Assembly: GCF_000761215.1 (NCBI RefSeq)
Contig: NZ_CP009438.1
Location: 1,334,501 to 1,398,500, forward strand
DNA length: 64,000 bases
Origin: Streptomyces glaucescens
GTDB taxonomy: Bacteria; Actinomycetota; Actinomycetes; Streptomycetales; Streptomycetaceae
Reading direction: 5' to 3'
In this document: positions 8,615-18,032 of the stretch, one piece after another
Numbering within the stretch: position 1 is the first letter of the stretch
How the letters are laid out: the number at the start of each line of letters is the position of its first letter
Translations under genes and position numbers: made by a program
Notes under the pieces: model-generated
Seen by the model: only the letters and a program-made list of their open reading frames with translations
What the model was told of the DNA's origin: nothing
The model's database searches: none

Positions 8615-9403
8615 TCAGACGAGGGACCCGTACAGGCCGGGGCGCCGGTCCTCCAGATACGGGTTGCCCTCGCGGGAGGCGGCGAGGAAGACGGGGTCCA
8701 CGTCGGCGACGACCAGTTCCTCGGCGCGGCCGGCCCGGGTGCGGGCGACGCCGTCGGGCCCGGCGAGGGTGGAGAGCCCGACGAACTCGAACTCGTCCTC
8801 GGCGCCGACCCGGTTGACGTACGCGACGTACATCTGGTTCTCGAAGGCGCGCACCGGGACCAGGTGCTCGGCGACGAACTGGAACGGGTGCATCTGGGCC
8901 GTCGGCACCAGCAGCAGGTCGGTGCCCGCCAGGGCGTGGGCGCGGACGTTCTCCGGGAACTCCACGTCGTAGCAGATCATCAGGCCGATCCGCAGGCCGT
9001 CCAGCTCGGCCTGGACCACCGGCTGCTCGCCGGGCGTGAAGTGGTCGCGCTCGAAGCAGCCGAAGAGGTGCGTCTTGCGGTAGTTGGCCAGGCGGGCGCC
9101 GCCGGCGGAGATCAGCTGCGCGGAGTTGTACACCGTCTCGCCGTCGCGCTCCGGGTAGCCGTACGCGACCGCCAGTCCGTGCCGTGCGGCCAGCTCGGCG
9201 ATCGCGTCGGCCGCGTCGCCGTCGGCGGGCTCGGCCAGGCGCGCGACGTCGTCGCCGATGGCGTAGCCGGTCAGGAACATCTCCGGCGCGACGATCAGCC
9301 CTGCGCCGGCGGCGGCGGCCCGGCCCGCGGCCTCGTCGAGGACCTTCAGGTTCTCGACGGTCGAGCCGGGGCGGCCGGAGCTCTGGAGCAGGGCGATGCG
9401 CAT
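8615..9403 (-). CDS. Nitrilase-superfamily amidase, DavA-like
   Basis: A 262-residue carbon-nitrogen hydrolase with the full Glu-Lys-Cys triad: Glu41 in APEMFLTGY, Lys110 in NYRKTHLF, Cys144 in LMICYDVEFPEN. These motifs and the overall length resemble the delta-aminovaleramidase DavA of Pseudomonas. It would hydrolyse the omega-amino (or guanidino) amide made by the co-transcribed monooxygenase to the acid and ammonia. It is the first gene of the operon. The upstream region carries phased TTGCG repeats similar to those upstream of the cationic-type permease at 11373-12857. Generic alternative: another omega-amidase. Confidence 0.82.
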   Translation of the reverse strand: MRIALLQSSGRPGSTVENLKVLDEAAGRAAAAGAGLIVAPEMFLTGYAIGDDVARLAEPADGDAADAIAELAARHGLAVAYGYPERDGETVYNSAQLISAGGARLANYRKTHLFGCFERDHFTPGEQPVVQAELDGLRIGLMICYDVEFPENVRAHALAGTDLLLVPTAQMHPFQFVAEHLVPVRAFENQMYVAYVNRVGAEDEFEFVGLSTLAGPDGVARTRAGRAEELVVADVDPVFLAASREGNPYLEDRRPGLYGSLV

Positions 9404-9485
9404 GCGTGTTCCTCACCGGGACGGAAGGGTGTGGGGGCCACATAGACGGTACGAGCGGCGGGCTCGGCCGGACAAGGAGGAGCCG

Positions 9486-9545
9486 TTGCGCGCGCATGCG
9501 CGCTTCGTTGCGTCCCTCCGCGGCGTGGCGGCGATTCGTTGCGCA
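9486..9545. promoter_or_regulatory. Phased TTGCG repeats upstream of davA-like operon (putative Lrp operator)
   Basis: TTGCG occurs at 9486, 9508 and 9539, spaced 22 and 31 bp, i.e. about 2 and 3 helical turns. By hand alignment, 9503-9545 matches 13022-13062 upstream of the permease-Lrp operon at 31 of 42 aligned bases with one gap. Both arrays have the same orientation relative to their downstream genes. It sits 83-142 bp upstream of the davA-like start and may also affect the divergent gene at 9710. Assignment to the Lrp protein is inference. Confidence 0.5.
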
Positions 9546-9709
9546 CCCGGCGTCGTACGTCCCCTCCCCCGCGGGGCATACGGCCGCGCCGGCTTTCCCA
9601 CCGGACGGCGGAGACGCAGTGCCGCCCGCGGGACGATGTGGCCGGAGCGGTCCGCGGGAAGAGTGGTGCCCGTTCGCACCACCTGCTCCCACCTGCGGAA
9701 AGGCTCATC

Positions 9710-10252
9710 ATGCAGCGTCGTACGAAGATCGCCGCGTCCGGTGTCGCCCTGCTCCTGGCCGGCGGTGCCGTGGCCGGCTCCACGGCCGCGAGCGCCACCG
9801 GCGGACACCGCGAGGCGGCCGCGCTGACCGGCACCGCCAAGCTGTACCGGTCGGCCGGCGACGACATCACGTTCACCTTCGACGCCCATCTCGCGGCCGG
9901 GGACTCCGCCGACCCGATGAAGGCGACCGGCACCTTCTCCTTCAGCCACTACCGCGGCGACTGGGGCGCCTGGGCGAAGGCCGAGGTCGACTGCCTGGTC
10001 ACCGGCGGGAACGTGGCGGTCGTCTCCGGCGTCATCACCGACTCCGACCTGCCGGGCGCCGAGGGCAAGCGGGTCGGGGTGACGGTGCACGACCTGGGCC
10101 GGCGCGACCGCCTGGGCTACAGCTGGGCGACGGCCGGCAGCCCGGCGCAGATGCCGCGGGACCTGCCGAAGTGCGTCAGTTCCGCGCCCTTCGAGAAGGT
10201 CCGCAAGGGCACGGGCGACTTCACGGTCGCGCCGTGGCGGCCCCAGCTGTGA
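9710..10252 (+). CDS. Secreted protein of unknown function
   Basis: A 180-residue exported protein. A Sec-type signal peptide (MQRRTK, a hydrophobic core, then a likely cut after TAASA near residue 29) is followed by a beta-rich domain of about 150 residues with two Cys residues. GGAAAGG precedes the ATG at 9710 at good spacing. I recognise no family. It diverges from the davA-like operon across the phased-repeat region, but the secreted product has no obvious link to amino-acid oxidation. Confidence 0.7.
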   Translation: MQRRTKIAASGVALLLAGGAVAGSTAASATGGHREAAALTGTAKLYRSAGDDITFTFDAHLAAGDSADPMKATGTFSFSHYRGDWGAWAKAEVDCLVTGGNVAVVSGVITDSDLPGAEGKRVGVTVHDLGRRDRLGYSWATAGSPAQMPRDLPKCVSSAPFEKVRKGTGDFTVAPWRPQL

Positions 10253-10272
10253 CCGCGGCCCGGTGCGCGGAC

Positions 10273-10308
10273 GGCGCCGGCCCCCTCCGCGAGGAGGAGA
10301 CCGGCGCC
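10273..10308. terminator. Hairpin after secreted protein gene
   Basis: GGCGCCGG at 10273 pairs with CCGGCGCC at 10301, and an inner CTCC/GGAG pair extends the structure; it begins 21 nt after the stop of the secreted protein gene. Confidence 0.5.
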
Positions 10309-10420
10309 CGCGCGGCTCCCCCGGACGGCGGGCCGCGTCCGCCCGGCGCACGACGCGGCCGGGCGCACCGGCCCGCCAGACTGACGGCCACAAGCCGCAC
10401 CCGTCTGCCGGAGGACCCTC

Positions 10421-10879
10421 ATGGACGTCACCGCGAGCCTCGCCCTGCCCCTCATCGACGAACACCGCACGGTTGTCGCGGCGGACGCCGGAGCGGTCTG
10501 GAGGGGACTGGGCGAGGTGCTCGACCGCTCGTACGCGGGCGCCGGCGCGGTGCGGTTCGCCCGCCTCGTCGGCTGCGCCGATCCCGCGGCGTCCGGTGCC
10601 CGGCCGCTGGCCGAGGGTTCCACGGTCAGCGGATTCCGGGTGACCGCCGCGGACCCGGGCCGGGAGCTCGTGCTCGTCGGGCGGCACCGGTTCTCGACGT
10701 ACGCCCTGACGTTCCTCCTCGACGGGGCGGGACCGGGCCGCACGGTGCTGCGGGCCGTGAGCCGGGCCCGGTTCCCCGGCCCGGCGGGCGCCCTCTACCG
10801 GTCGCTCGTCGTCGGCACGGGCGGTCACGCGCTCGCCGTACGGCACCTGCTGGCGTCGGTCCGCCGCCGTTCGGAGTGA
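10421..10879 (+). CDS. SRPBCC/DUF2867-like protein
   Basis: A 152-residue protein with the pattern of a START/SRPBCC ligand-binding fold: an N-terminal strand pair (DEHRTVVAADAGAVWRGL), a central segment (FRVTAADPGRELVLVGRHRFSTYALTF) and a long C-terminal helix ending in a basic tail. It resembles DUF2867-type proteins. No signal peptide. GGAGGA lies 6 nt before the ATG. It is convergent with the Lrp gene. Ligand unknown. Confidence 0.6.
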   Translation: MDVTASLALPLIDEHRTVVAADAGAVWRGLGEVLDRSYAGAGAVRFARLVGCADPAASGARPLAEGSTVSGFRVTAADPGRELVLVGRHRFSTYALTFLLDGAGPGRTVLRAVSRARFPGPAGALYRSLVVGTGGHALAVRHLLASVRRRSE

Positions 10880-10909
10880 ACGGCGGCGGACCGGCGGACG
10901 GTACGGCCG

Positions 10910-11362
10910 TCAGGTCGGCGAGCCCGACGAGAAGCGGCGCAGCAGCGGTGAGAGGACGAGCACCGACTTGGTGCGCTCGACGAACGGCTCCCCGGCGATG
11001 CGCTCGAGGACCCGCTCGAAGTGCCGCATGTCGGAGGCGAAGACCTGGGCGACGGCGTCCGCGTCGCCGGTGACGGTGGACGCGGCCACGACCTCCTGGT
11101 ACCGCTCCAGACCCCGCTGGATGGTCTCCGGCGAGGTGTTGCGGCGGCAGTAGATCTCGACGAACCCCTCGGTCTCCCAGCCGAGTGCCGAGGGGTCCAC
11201 CCGGACGGTGAACCCGGTGATGGCCCCGGTGGCGCGCAGCCGGTCCACCCGGCGTTTCACGGCCGGCGCGGACAGGCCGACGAGCTGGCCGATGTCCGCG
11301 TAGGAGCGGCGGGCGTCCTCGGCGAGGGCGTGCACGATGCGTTCGTCGAGATCGTTCAGCAC
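10910..11362 (-). CDS. Lrp/AsnC-family transcriptional regulator
   Basis: A 150-residue feast/famine regulator. The N-terminal HTH (about residues 21-42, YADIGQLVGLSAPAVKRRVD) is followed by an RAM ligand-binding domain. The GTG start has no Shine-Dalgarno sequence and lies 10 nt after the permease stop, so it is likely translated by coupling. Lrp proteins usually sense the amino acid handled by adjacent genes, here transported by the permease. The phased repeats upstream of both the permease and the davA-like operon are candidate sites, since Lrp octamers wrap DNA at helically spaced sites. Confidence 0.87.
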   Translation of the reverse strand: MLNDLDERIVHALAEDARRSYADIGQLVGLSAPAVKRRVDRLRATGAITGFTVRVDPSALGWETEGFVEIYCRRNTSPETIQRGLERYQEVVAASTVTGDADAVAQVFASDMRHFERVLERIAGEPFVERTKSVLVLSPLLRRFSSGSPT

Positions 11363-11372
11363 TGGGGGTGGT

Positions 11373-12857
11373 TCACTTCGCTTCTGGTGATGCTTCCGGT
11401 GTGGCCTCCGGGGCGGCGAGCCGCGACCGGCGATAGCCGTAGAGGAAGTAGAACACGAGACCGGCGGCCATCCAGAACCCGAAGACCACCCAGGTGACGG
11501 TGTCGAGGCTGAACATGTTGTACGCGCAGAAGGCGAAGCCCAGCACCGGCAGCACCGGGCCGAACGGCACCTTGAAGGTGCGCTCCAGCTCGGGCCGCCT
11601 GTAGCGCAGCACGATCACCGCGATGTTGACCAGGGCGAAGGCGAACAGCGTGCCGATGCTGGTGGCGTCGACGAGCTTGCCGAGCGGGATCAGGGCGGCG
11701 AGGACACCGCAGAACAGGGAGACGATCACGGTGTTCAGTCGCGGGGCACCCGTCCTGGCGTCGACCTTGCCGAGCGCCTTGGGGACCAGGCCGTCGCGGG
11801 ACATCGCGAAGAGGACGCGGGTCTGGCCGTAGAGCACGGTGAGCACGACGCTGGCGATGGAGATGACCGCGCCGAGGGCGAGCAGGGTGCCCCAGAAGGT
11901 CTGGCCGCTGACGTCGTTCATGATCGCGGCGAGGGATGCCTGGGAGTCCTCGAACTTCGTCCAGTTCCAGGCGCCGACGGCGACGGCCGCGACCAGCACG
12001 TACAGCGCGGTGACGATGATCAGCGAGAGCATGATCGCGCGCGGCAGGTCCTTCTTCGGGTCCTTCGCCTCCTCACCGGCGGTGGAGGCGGCGTCGAAGC
12101 CGATGTACGAGAAGAACAGCGTGGCGCCGGCGGCGCTGACCCCGGCCATGCCGAGCGGCATGAAGTCGGCGTAGTTGCCGGACTTGAAGCCCGTGAAGCC
12201 GACCGCGCAGAACAGCACCAGCGCCGCGATCTTCACCGCGACCATGATGGTGTTGGCGCGGGCGGACTCGCGCACCCCGCCGAGCAGGAAGACCATCGCC
12301 AGCAGGACGACGATCAGCGCGGGCAGGTTGATGATGCCGCCCTCGCCGGGCGCCGAGGAGAGGGCGCCCGGGATGGTGACGCCGATCGTGCCGTCCAGCA
12401 GCTCGTTCAGGTACTCGCCCCAGCCGACGGCGACGGCAGCCACCGACACGCCGTACTCCAGCACCAGACACCAGCCGCAGACCCAGGCGACGAGCTCGCC
12501 CATCGTTGCGTACGCATACGAGTACGAGGAGCCGGCGACCGGGATGCTGCCCGCCAGCTCGGCGTAGGACAGGGCCGAGAAGAGAGCCGTCAGACCGGCG
12601 ATCACGAAGGCCAGGGTGACCGCCGGACCGGCCTCGGGGACGGCGTCGCCGAGGACGACGAAGATGCCGGTGCCGAGGGTGGCACCGATGCTGATCATGG
12701 TGAGCTGCCACAGTCCCAGGGAGCGCCTGAGCGAGCCGCCCTCACCCTGACCGCCCTCCGCGACCAGGCGTTCCACGGGCTTGCGGCGCATCAGGCGCGT
12801 GACGACGCCCGGGGCTGGCTGAGTGGGGTTGTGCGGGGGTGCGCCTTGGTCGAGCAC
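11373..12857 (-). CDS. APC-superfamily amino acid permease, CAT-like
   Basis: A 494-residue permease with about 12 to 14 membrane segments. The motif GATLGTGIFVVLG in the first helix is the unwound substrate-binding segment of APC transporters, and FFSYIGFDAASTAGEEAKDP is characteristic of the cationic amino acid transporter (CAT/YfnA) group. The GTG start at 12857 has AAGGAG 7 nt upstream; a start at the internal Met22 is possible. First gene of an operon with Lrp. CAT-type similarity suggests arginine or lysine uptake, which would feed the DavAB-like enzymes encoded 2-3 kb away, but substrate specificity cannot be read directly. Confidence 0.85.
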   Translation of the reverse strand: MLDQGAPPHNPTQPAPGVVTRLMRRKPVERLVAEGGQGEGGSLRRSLGLWQLTMISIGATLGTGIFVVLGDAVPEAGPAVTLAFVIAGLTALFSALSYAELAGSIPVAGSSYSYAYATMGELVAWVCGWCLVLEYGVSVAAVAVGWGEYLNELLDGTIGVTIPGALSSAPGEGGIINLPALIVVLLAMVFLLGGVRESARANTIMVAVKIAALVLFCAVGFTGFKSGNYADFMPLGMAGVSAAGATLFFSYIGFDAASTAGEEAKDPKKDLPRAIMLSLIIVTALYVLVAAVAVGAWNWTKFEDSQASLAAIMNDVSGQTFWGTLLALGAVISIASVVLTVLYGQTRVLFAMSRDGLVPKALGKVDARTGAPRLNTVIVSLFCGVLAALIPLGKLVDATSIGTLFAFALVNIAVIVLRYRRPELERTFKVPFGPVLPVLGFAFCAYNMFSLDTVTWVVFGFWMAAGLVFYFLYGYRRSRLAAPEATPEASPEAK

Positions 12858-12983
12858 GCGCTGGCTCCTTATCGCTGCCGTTCAGGTCGGACGGGGACCG
12901 GCGGCACCCCGGCGGCAGCCGGGACCCACCGAGCGGGGTCCCCGCCACGCCACGTACAGCGCGACACTCTATGGGCGGGGGCA

Positions 12984-13082
12984 TTGCGCCTGTAATGCAG
13001 CAACCTTGCGCATACCCGCAAGATCATTGCGTTCCTCGCGGCGACGCGGGAGTTCGTTGCACGAGGGGTTTCGAGTGTTGCG
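12984..13082. promoter_or_regulatory. Phased TTGCG repeats upstream of permease-Lrp operon (putative Lrp operator)
   Basis: TTGCG or TTGCA occurs at 12984, 13006, 13027, 13057 and 13078; steps of 22, 21, 30 and 21 bp keep all five on one helical face. A dyad CTTGCG-N6-CGCAAG lies at 13005-13022. Part of the array (13022-13062) resembles 9503-9545. The gene-free stretch 12858-13426 otherwise holds the permease promoter and the guaB1 terminator; I see no further gene there. Confidence 0.5.
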
Positions 13083-13386
13083 TTCCGATGCTCGGTGCGG
13101 CCTTTTGGCGAGAAACGTGCAGGAGTCCGCCCGCTCCTGCCGGACGCCCCGGTCGTCCGGGTATGTCCAGCGGTCGGCGCAGGCCGCCGCGGGCCGGTGC
13201 CGGAGCCGCGCGCGGCGGGCCGCCGCACGCGGACTGCCGTGCCCACGCCGAGGCACAGGACGTCGAATCGATGCCGCGCGTCGGCAGGAAGCGCTCCGGT
13301 ACGTCCCGGTCCTCGGCGTCCTCGGTGCCTCGGCCCGGCAGAGGTTGATCTCCACGACCCCGGCCGTCGAGCGCCGGGCACGCGAA

Positions 13387-13410
13387 AGGCCCCCGGTTCT
13401 CCGGGGGCCT
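13387..13410 (-). terminator. guaB1 terminator
   Basis: A perfect 10-bp stem (AGGCCCCCGG and complement) with a TTCT loop, 17 nt after the guaB1 stop, followed on the minus strand by TTT. Confidence 0.8.
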
Positions 13411-13426
13411 CGCGCGGGGTTCCGGG

Positions 13427-14911
<1,485 letters not shown>

Positions 14912-14951
14912 TCAGCCAGGGGGAAAGAGCACGTACTTCATTCTCCCATGT

Positions 14952-14975
14952 CGCCCGTATCCGCAGGTACGGGCG
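14952..14975 (-). terminator. Hairpin after barstar gene
   Basis: An 8-bp stem CGCCCGTA/TACGGGCG with an 8-nt loop, 3 nt after the barstar stop codon. Confidence 0.5.
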
Positions 14976-14977
14976 GT

Positions 14978-15316
14978 TCATCCAGGCTGGTCGGGCAGGC
15001 GTTGGGAGGTTCCTCCAAGGGCGAGGGTGACGGAGAGGGCCGGCGTGTGGTCCGCCGCCAGGGCGAACACCTCCCGCGCCGTGCGCCACTCCTCGGGCCG
15101 TGCCGCGGCGTACTCCTGCCAGTGGCGTACGACGACCAGCAGTCCGTCCTGCACGGCGCCCTCCGGCCACAGGGTGTGGTCGCCGAGGCTGTCGGCGAGG
15201 GCGTCCCAGTTGCGCCCGAACCACTCGGGCAGGCCGAGGGCGCGCGCGCACCGGTCCATCAGGCCCGCCTTGTCGGTCACCCCGGCGAGATCGACGGTGA
15301 CCACGCGTTCCGTCAT
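14978..15316 (-). CDS. Barstar-family ribonuclease inhibitor
   Basis: A 112-residue protein with the barstar pattern: a helix with LMDRCARALGLPEWFGRNWDAL (residues 19-40), where the FGxNWDAL element carries the conserved nuclease-facing face, then LADSL and a strand VVVRHWQEYA. It should bind the guanyl-specific RNase encoded immediately upstream and block its active site inside the cell. Its ATG overlaps the RNase stop (ATGA, 15313-15316), so inhibitor synthesis is coupled to toxin translation. Confidence 0.88.
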   Translation of the reverse strand: MTERVVTVDLAGVTDKAGLMDRCARALGLPEWFGRNWDALADSLGDHTLWPEGAVQDGLLVVVRHWQEYAAARPEEWRTAREVFALAADHTPALSVTLALGGTSQRLPDQPG

Positions 15317-15699
15317 CTCAGCACCGCCCTGAACGAGTCGTAGTGATCGTCGGTGTAGTAGGTCTCGCCGCCCCGCCCGGTGACGAGGCGTCGCGCCCCG
15401 CGGTCGGGCGAACCGGGGGTCCGGACGGTGTACTCGCGGTAGTAGCCCCGCTCGTGCGCGGGCAGCAGCCGCTCGAAGTTCCCGAAGACGGCGCCGTCCC
15501 GGTCGTACGGGAAGGGCCCGCCCCGGTCGATGAGGGCCAGCGTCTCCCGGGCCTCGGCGGGCAGGTCCGCCTCCCGCACGGTGGCCATGCCCTCGGCCCA
15601 CGGCGGAGCGGAGGCCGGGGCCGAGGACTCGGTGCCGGCACACCCGGCGAGCAGCGTGAGCAGGCAGAGCAGCACCCGGGAGACGAACCGCAGCAGCAT
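15313..15699 (-). CDS. Guanyl-specific ribonuclease, RNase Sa-like, with lipobox
   Basis: A 128-residue protein. A hydrophobic signal (residues 1-19) ends in LAGC, a type II lipobox with Cys20, so the enzyme is probably a surface lipoprotein. The mature part matches Streptomyces RNase Sa: GPFPYDRDGAVFGN, then catalytic Glu89 (REYTV), Arg104 (GARRLV) and His119 (DDHYDSF), equivalent to RNase Sa Glu54, Arg69 and His85. Unlike RNase Sa it has no Cys pair, so the family disulfide is missing. The ATG at 15699 has GGAGG only 1 nt away, too close for efficient initiation, so the true start is uncertain. It would cut RNA after guanosine; barstar is coupled downstream. Confidence 0.83.
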   Translation of the reverse strand: MLLRFVSRVLLCLLTLLAGCAGTESSAPASAPPWAEGMATVREADLPAEARETLALIDRGGPFPYDRDGAVFGNFERLLPAHERGYYREYTVRTPGSPDRGARRLVTGRGGETYYTDDHYDSFRAVLR

Positions 15700-15724
15700 G
15701 CCTCCGATGCTGGCACGGCCGCCC

Positions 15725-16060
15725 CCGGGGCACCCGTCGTCGGGACCCGTCGGTGTCCGAATCGTCGTCCGCCGGGGTCCGGCGGTCGTCCGCCGGGGGG
15801 CGGTCGCGGGTCCGCCGGTCGTCCGCCGGGGATCCGCCGGGGATCCGCCGGGGCGTCGGCTTCGACCGCCGGTCATCCGCCGTCAGTCCACCGGTCGTCC
15901 GTCGCGGGTCCGCCGGTCGTCCGCCGGTTCCCGCCGGGCGGGGTCCGCCGGTCATCCGCCGTCAGTCCGCCGGTCGTCCGTCGCGGGTCCGCCGGTTCCT
16001 GTCCGGTGAGGTGCGCTCAGGGGCCGCCGCTTCCCGCCGGGCGGCGTCCGCCGGGCTCCG
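15725..16060. repeat. Degenerate GC-rich tandem repeat tract
   Basis: The gene-free stretch 15700-16060 is built from variants of a short element (GGTCCGCCGGTCGTCCGCCG). A block of about 51 bp starting at 15866 recurs at 15945 (offset 79 bp) with a single difference, and GGATCCGCCGG occurs twice in tandem near 15830. It separates the RNase gene from the SorC-type regulator and includes the RNase promoter region. Irregular spacing and absence of unique spacers exclude CRISPR. Confidence 0.75.
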
Positions 16061-17080
16061 TCAGTTCCCGTCGGGGTCCGCGCGGTTCAGCGCGGGCCGC
16101 GGCGCCGGTCCGGCCGCCAGCAGGAAGTCCGCGGCCGAGGTGTCCGTGACGAGGCTGGTGACCAGTCCGGAGCGCAGCACGGCGTCGATCGCGGGACCCT
16201 TGCGCTGCCCGCCCGCGATCGCCACGACCTCGGGGATACGGCGCAGCTGGTCGGCCTTGACCGTGATGCACCGCTCGCCCAGGTCCCGGCCGATCCGGCG
16301 GCCCTCGGCGTCGAAGAGGTGCGCGGACATCTCGGCGGCCACTCCGAGGGAGGCGTAGTGCGCCCGCTCCTCGTCGCTGAGCATGTCGTGCACCGTCGAG
16401 ATGCCGGGCTCCCAGGAGCCGATGGAGACGCAGGCGACCGTGACCTTGTCGAAGTACTCGAAGGCCCGGGCGATACCGGTCTGGTTCCGCAGCGCCGCCG
16501 CGGTGGCCGCGTCCGGCAGCAGCATCGGCGCGTAGATGGGGTGGGCGTCACCGCCCGAGACCTGGGCGGCGCGCCGAACCGCCTCGACCGAGCCGCGCTC
16601 GGCGGTCCCGGCGTCGTACACACCCGTCAGCTGCACCACCGTGCACGGCGGCAGCCGGTCGAGCGCCGCGGCCATGTGGATGGTGGAGCGGCCCCAGGCC
16701 AGGCCCAGCACGTCGCCCTCGTTGACCAGCTCGCCGAGCAGGTCGGCGGCCACCTCCCCCAGGTTCTCGGGGTCGGGTGACTCCGTCGCCTCGGCCGGGG
16801 ACTCGACCACGACGGCGTGCCTGAGGCCGTAGCGGGCGCGCAGCGCATCGGAGCGCTCGGCGTCCAGCTCGGCCGGGACGCGGATCTCGATGCGTACGAG
16901 GTCCCGTTCGAGGGCGGTCTCCAGGACCCGGGCCACCTTGAAGCGGCTGACGCCGAACTCCTCCGCGATCTGGATCTTGGACTTGCCCTCGAGGTAGAAG
17001 CGGCGGGCCATGGCCGCCGCCTGCACCAGCTCAGCGGGTCCCATCCGCATGGCTGACCGGCCCGCCGACATACCCGACAC
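16061..17080 (-). CDS. SorC/DeoR-type sugar-binding transcriptional regulator
   Basis: A 339-residue regulator. The N-terminal HTH (ARRFYLEGKSKIQIAEEFGVSRFKVARVLE) is followed by a SorC sugar-phosphate-binding domain with the characteristic NEGDVLGLAWGRST loop near residue 120. The GTG at 17080 is preferred because GAGGAG lies 6 nt upstream; a GTG at 17104 is possible. It lies 102 bp downstream of rpe on the same strand. SorC regulators sense phosphorylated sugars; a pentose or ketose phosphate would fit the rpe neighbour, but this is inference. Confidence 0.82.
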   Translation of the reverse strand: MSGMSAGRSAMRMGPAELVQAAAMARRFYLEGKSKIQIAEEFGVSRFKVARVLETALERDLVRIEIRVPAELDAERSDALRARYGLRHAVVVESPAEATESPDPENLGEVAADLLGELVNEGDVLGLAWGRSTIHMAAALDRLPPCTVVQLTGVYDAGTAERGSVEAVRRAAQVSGGDAHPIYAPMLLPDAATAAALRNQTGIARAFEYFDKVTVACVSIGSWEPGISTVHDMLSDEERAHYASLGVAAEMSAHLFDAEGRRIGRDLGERCITVKADQLRRIPEVVAIAGGQRKGPAIDAVLRSGLVTSLVTDTSAADFLLAAGPAPRPALNRADPDGN

Positions 17081-17182
17081 GGCGATCTCCTCACTGCTGT
17101 TCACACTCTGGATTCGCCGTTCATCCTTGCAGATCCGGCGCGCTCGATCAGCCCTGATGGGCGCCGTTCACGTTCCTGACGC

Positions 17183-17869
17183 TCAGTGGTCGCACGCCCA
17201 CGACGCCTTGGCGGTGGCCGCCTCCGCCTGGGTGCGCAGTGCACGTACCGCCTCGGCCGGGTCGGATGCCCCGTAGACCGCCGATCCGGCCACGAAGACA
17301 TCGGCGCCGGCGTCGGCGCACCGCTCGATGGTGGAGGCCGAGACGCCGCCGTCCACCTGGAGCCACAGCTCGAGCCCGTGCTTGCCGATCAGCTCCCTGG
17401 TGCGGCGGATCTTCGGCAGCATGATGTCGAGGAACGCCTGGCCGCCGAAGCCCGGCTCCACCGTCATGATGAGCAGCATGTCCAGCTCCGGGAGCAGGTC
17501 CTCGTACGGCTCGATCGGGGTGGCGGGCTTCAGCGCCATCGAGGCGCGGGCGCCCTTGGCCCGGATCTCCCGCGCCAGCCGCACCGGGGCGGCGGCCGCC
17601 TCCACGTGGAAGGTGACGGAGGAGGCGCCCGCCTCGACGTACTGGGGTGCCCACCGGTCGGGGGCCTCGATCATCAGGTGGCAGTCCAGCGGGGTGTCCG
17701 TCGCGCGGGCCAGGGACTCCACGACCGGCACGCCGAGCGTGAGGTTGGGGACGAAATGGTTGTCCATGACGTCGACGTGGAGCCAGTCGGCTCCCTCGAC
17801 CGCCTTCGCCTCGTCGGCGAGACGGGCGAAGTCGGCGGACAGGATGCTGGGGTTGATCTGCACGGCCAT
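17183..17869 (-). CDS. rpe: Ribulose-phosphate 3-epimerase
   Basis: A 228-residue TIM-barrel enzyme interconverting D-ribulose-5-phosphate and D-xylulose-5-phosphate in the pentose phosphate pathway. It starts [17 protein letters not shown]; the metal-binding Asp/His motifs [16 protein letters not shown] and DCHLMIE are present, as are the catalytic-loop [10 protein letters not shown] and the phosphate-binding VDGGVS and VAGSAVY. Length is normal for the family. It follows rsmB on the same strand after 163 bp, as in other Streptomyces. Confidence 0.96.
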   Translation of the reverse strand: MAVQINPSILSADFARLADEAKAVEGADWLHVDVMDNHFVPNLTLGVPVVESLARATDTPLDCHLMIEAPDRWAPQYVEAGASSVTFHVEAAAAPVRLAREIRAKGARASMALKPATPIEPYEDLLPELDMLLIMTVEPGFGGQAFLDIMLPKIRRTRELIGKHGLELWLQVDGGVSASTIERCADAGADVFVAGSAVYGASDPAEAVRALRTQAEAATAKASWACDH

Positions 17870-18032
17870 GACCCAAGCCTGCCATGCCGCCGCGCCGGGC
17901 CGTAACCGCGTTCCGCGGAGCGGGAACCGTCCGTGCGTCCACGAGCCGGTCGCGGCCGTCCCGGCCGCGCGGCGCAGCCGGCGACGCCACGCCCCGCGCC
18001 CCCGCTCCCGGTGCCGCGAGCGGCGCCGTCCG

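Noticed and set aside
6862..9403. Indole-acetic acid synthesis pathway (IaaM/IaaH)
   Set aside because: The amidase is of nitrilase type with DavA-like motifs, not the amidase-signature IaaH family, and the oxidase resembles DavB more than IaaM.
14978..15699. Classical toxin-antitoxin locus
   Set aside because: The nuclease has an export signal and precedes its inhibitor, fitting a secreted RNase with immunity protein more than an intracellular TA pair.
15725..16060. Possible CRISPR array
   Set aside because: Repeats are degenerate, variably spaced, and there are no unique spacers or cas genes.
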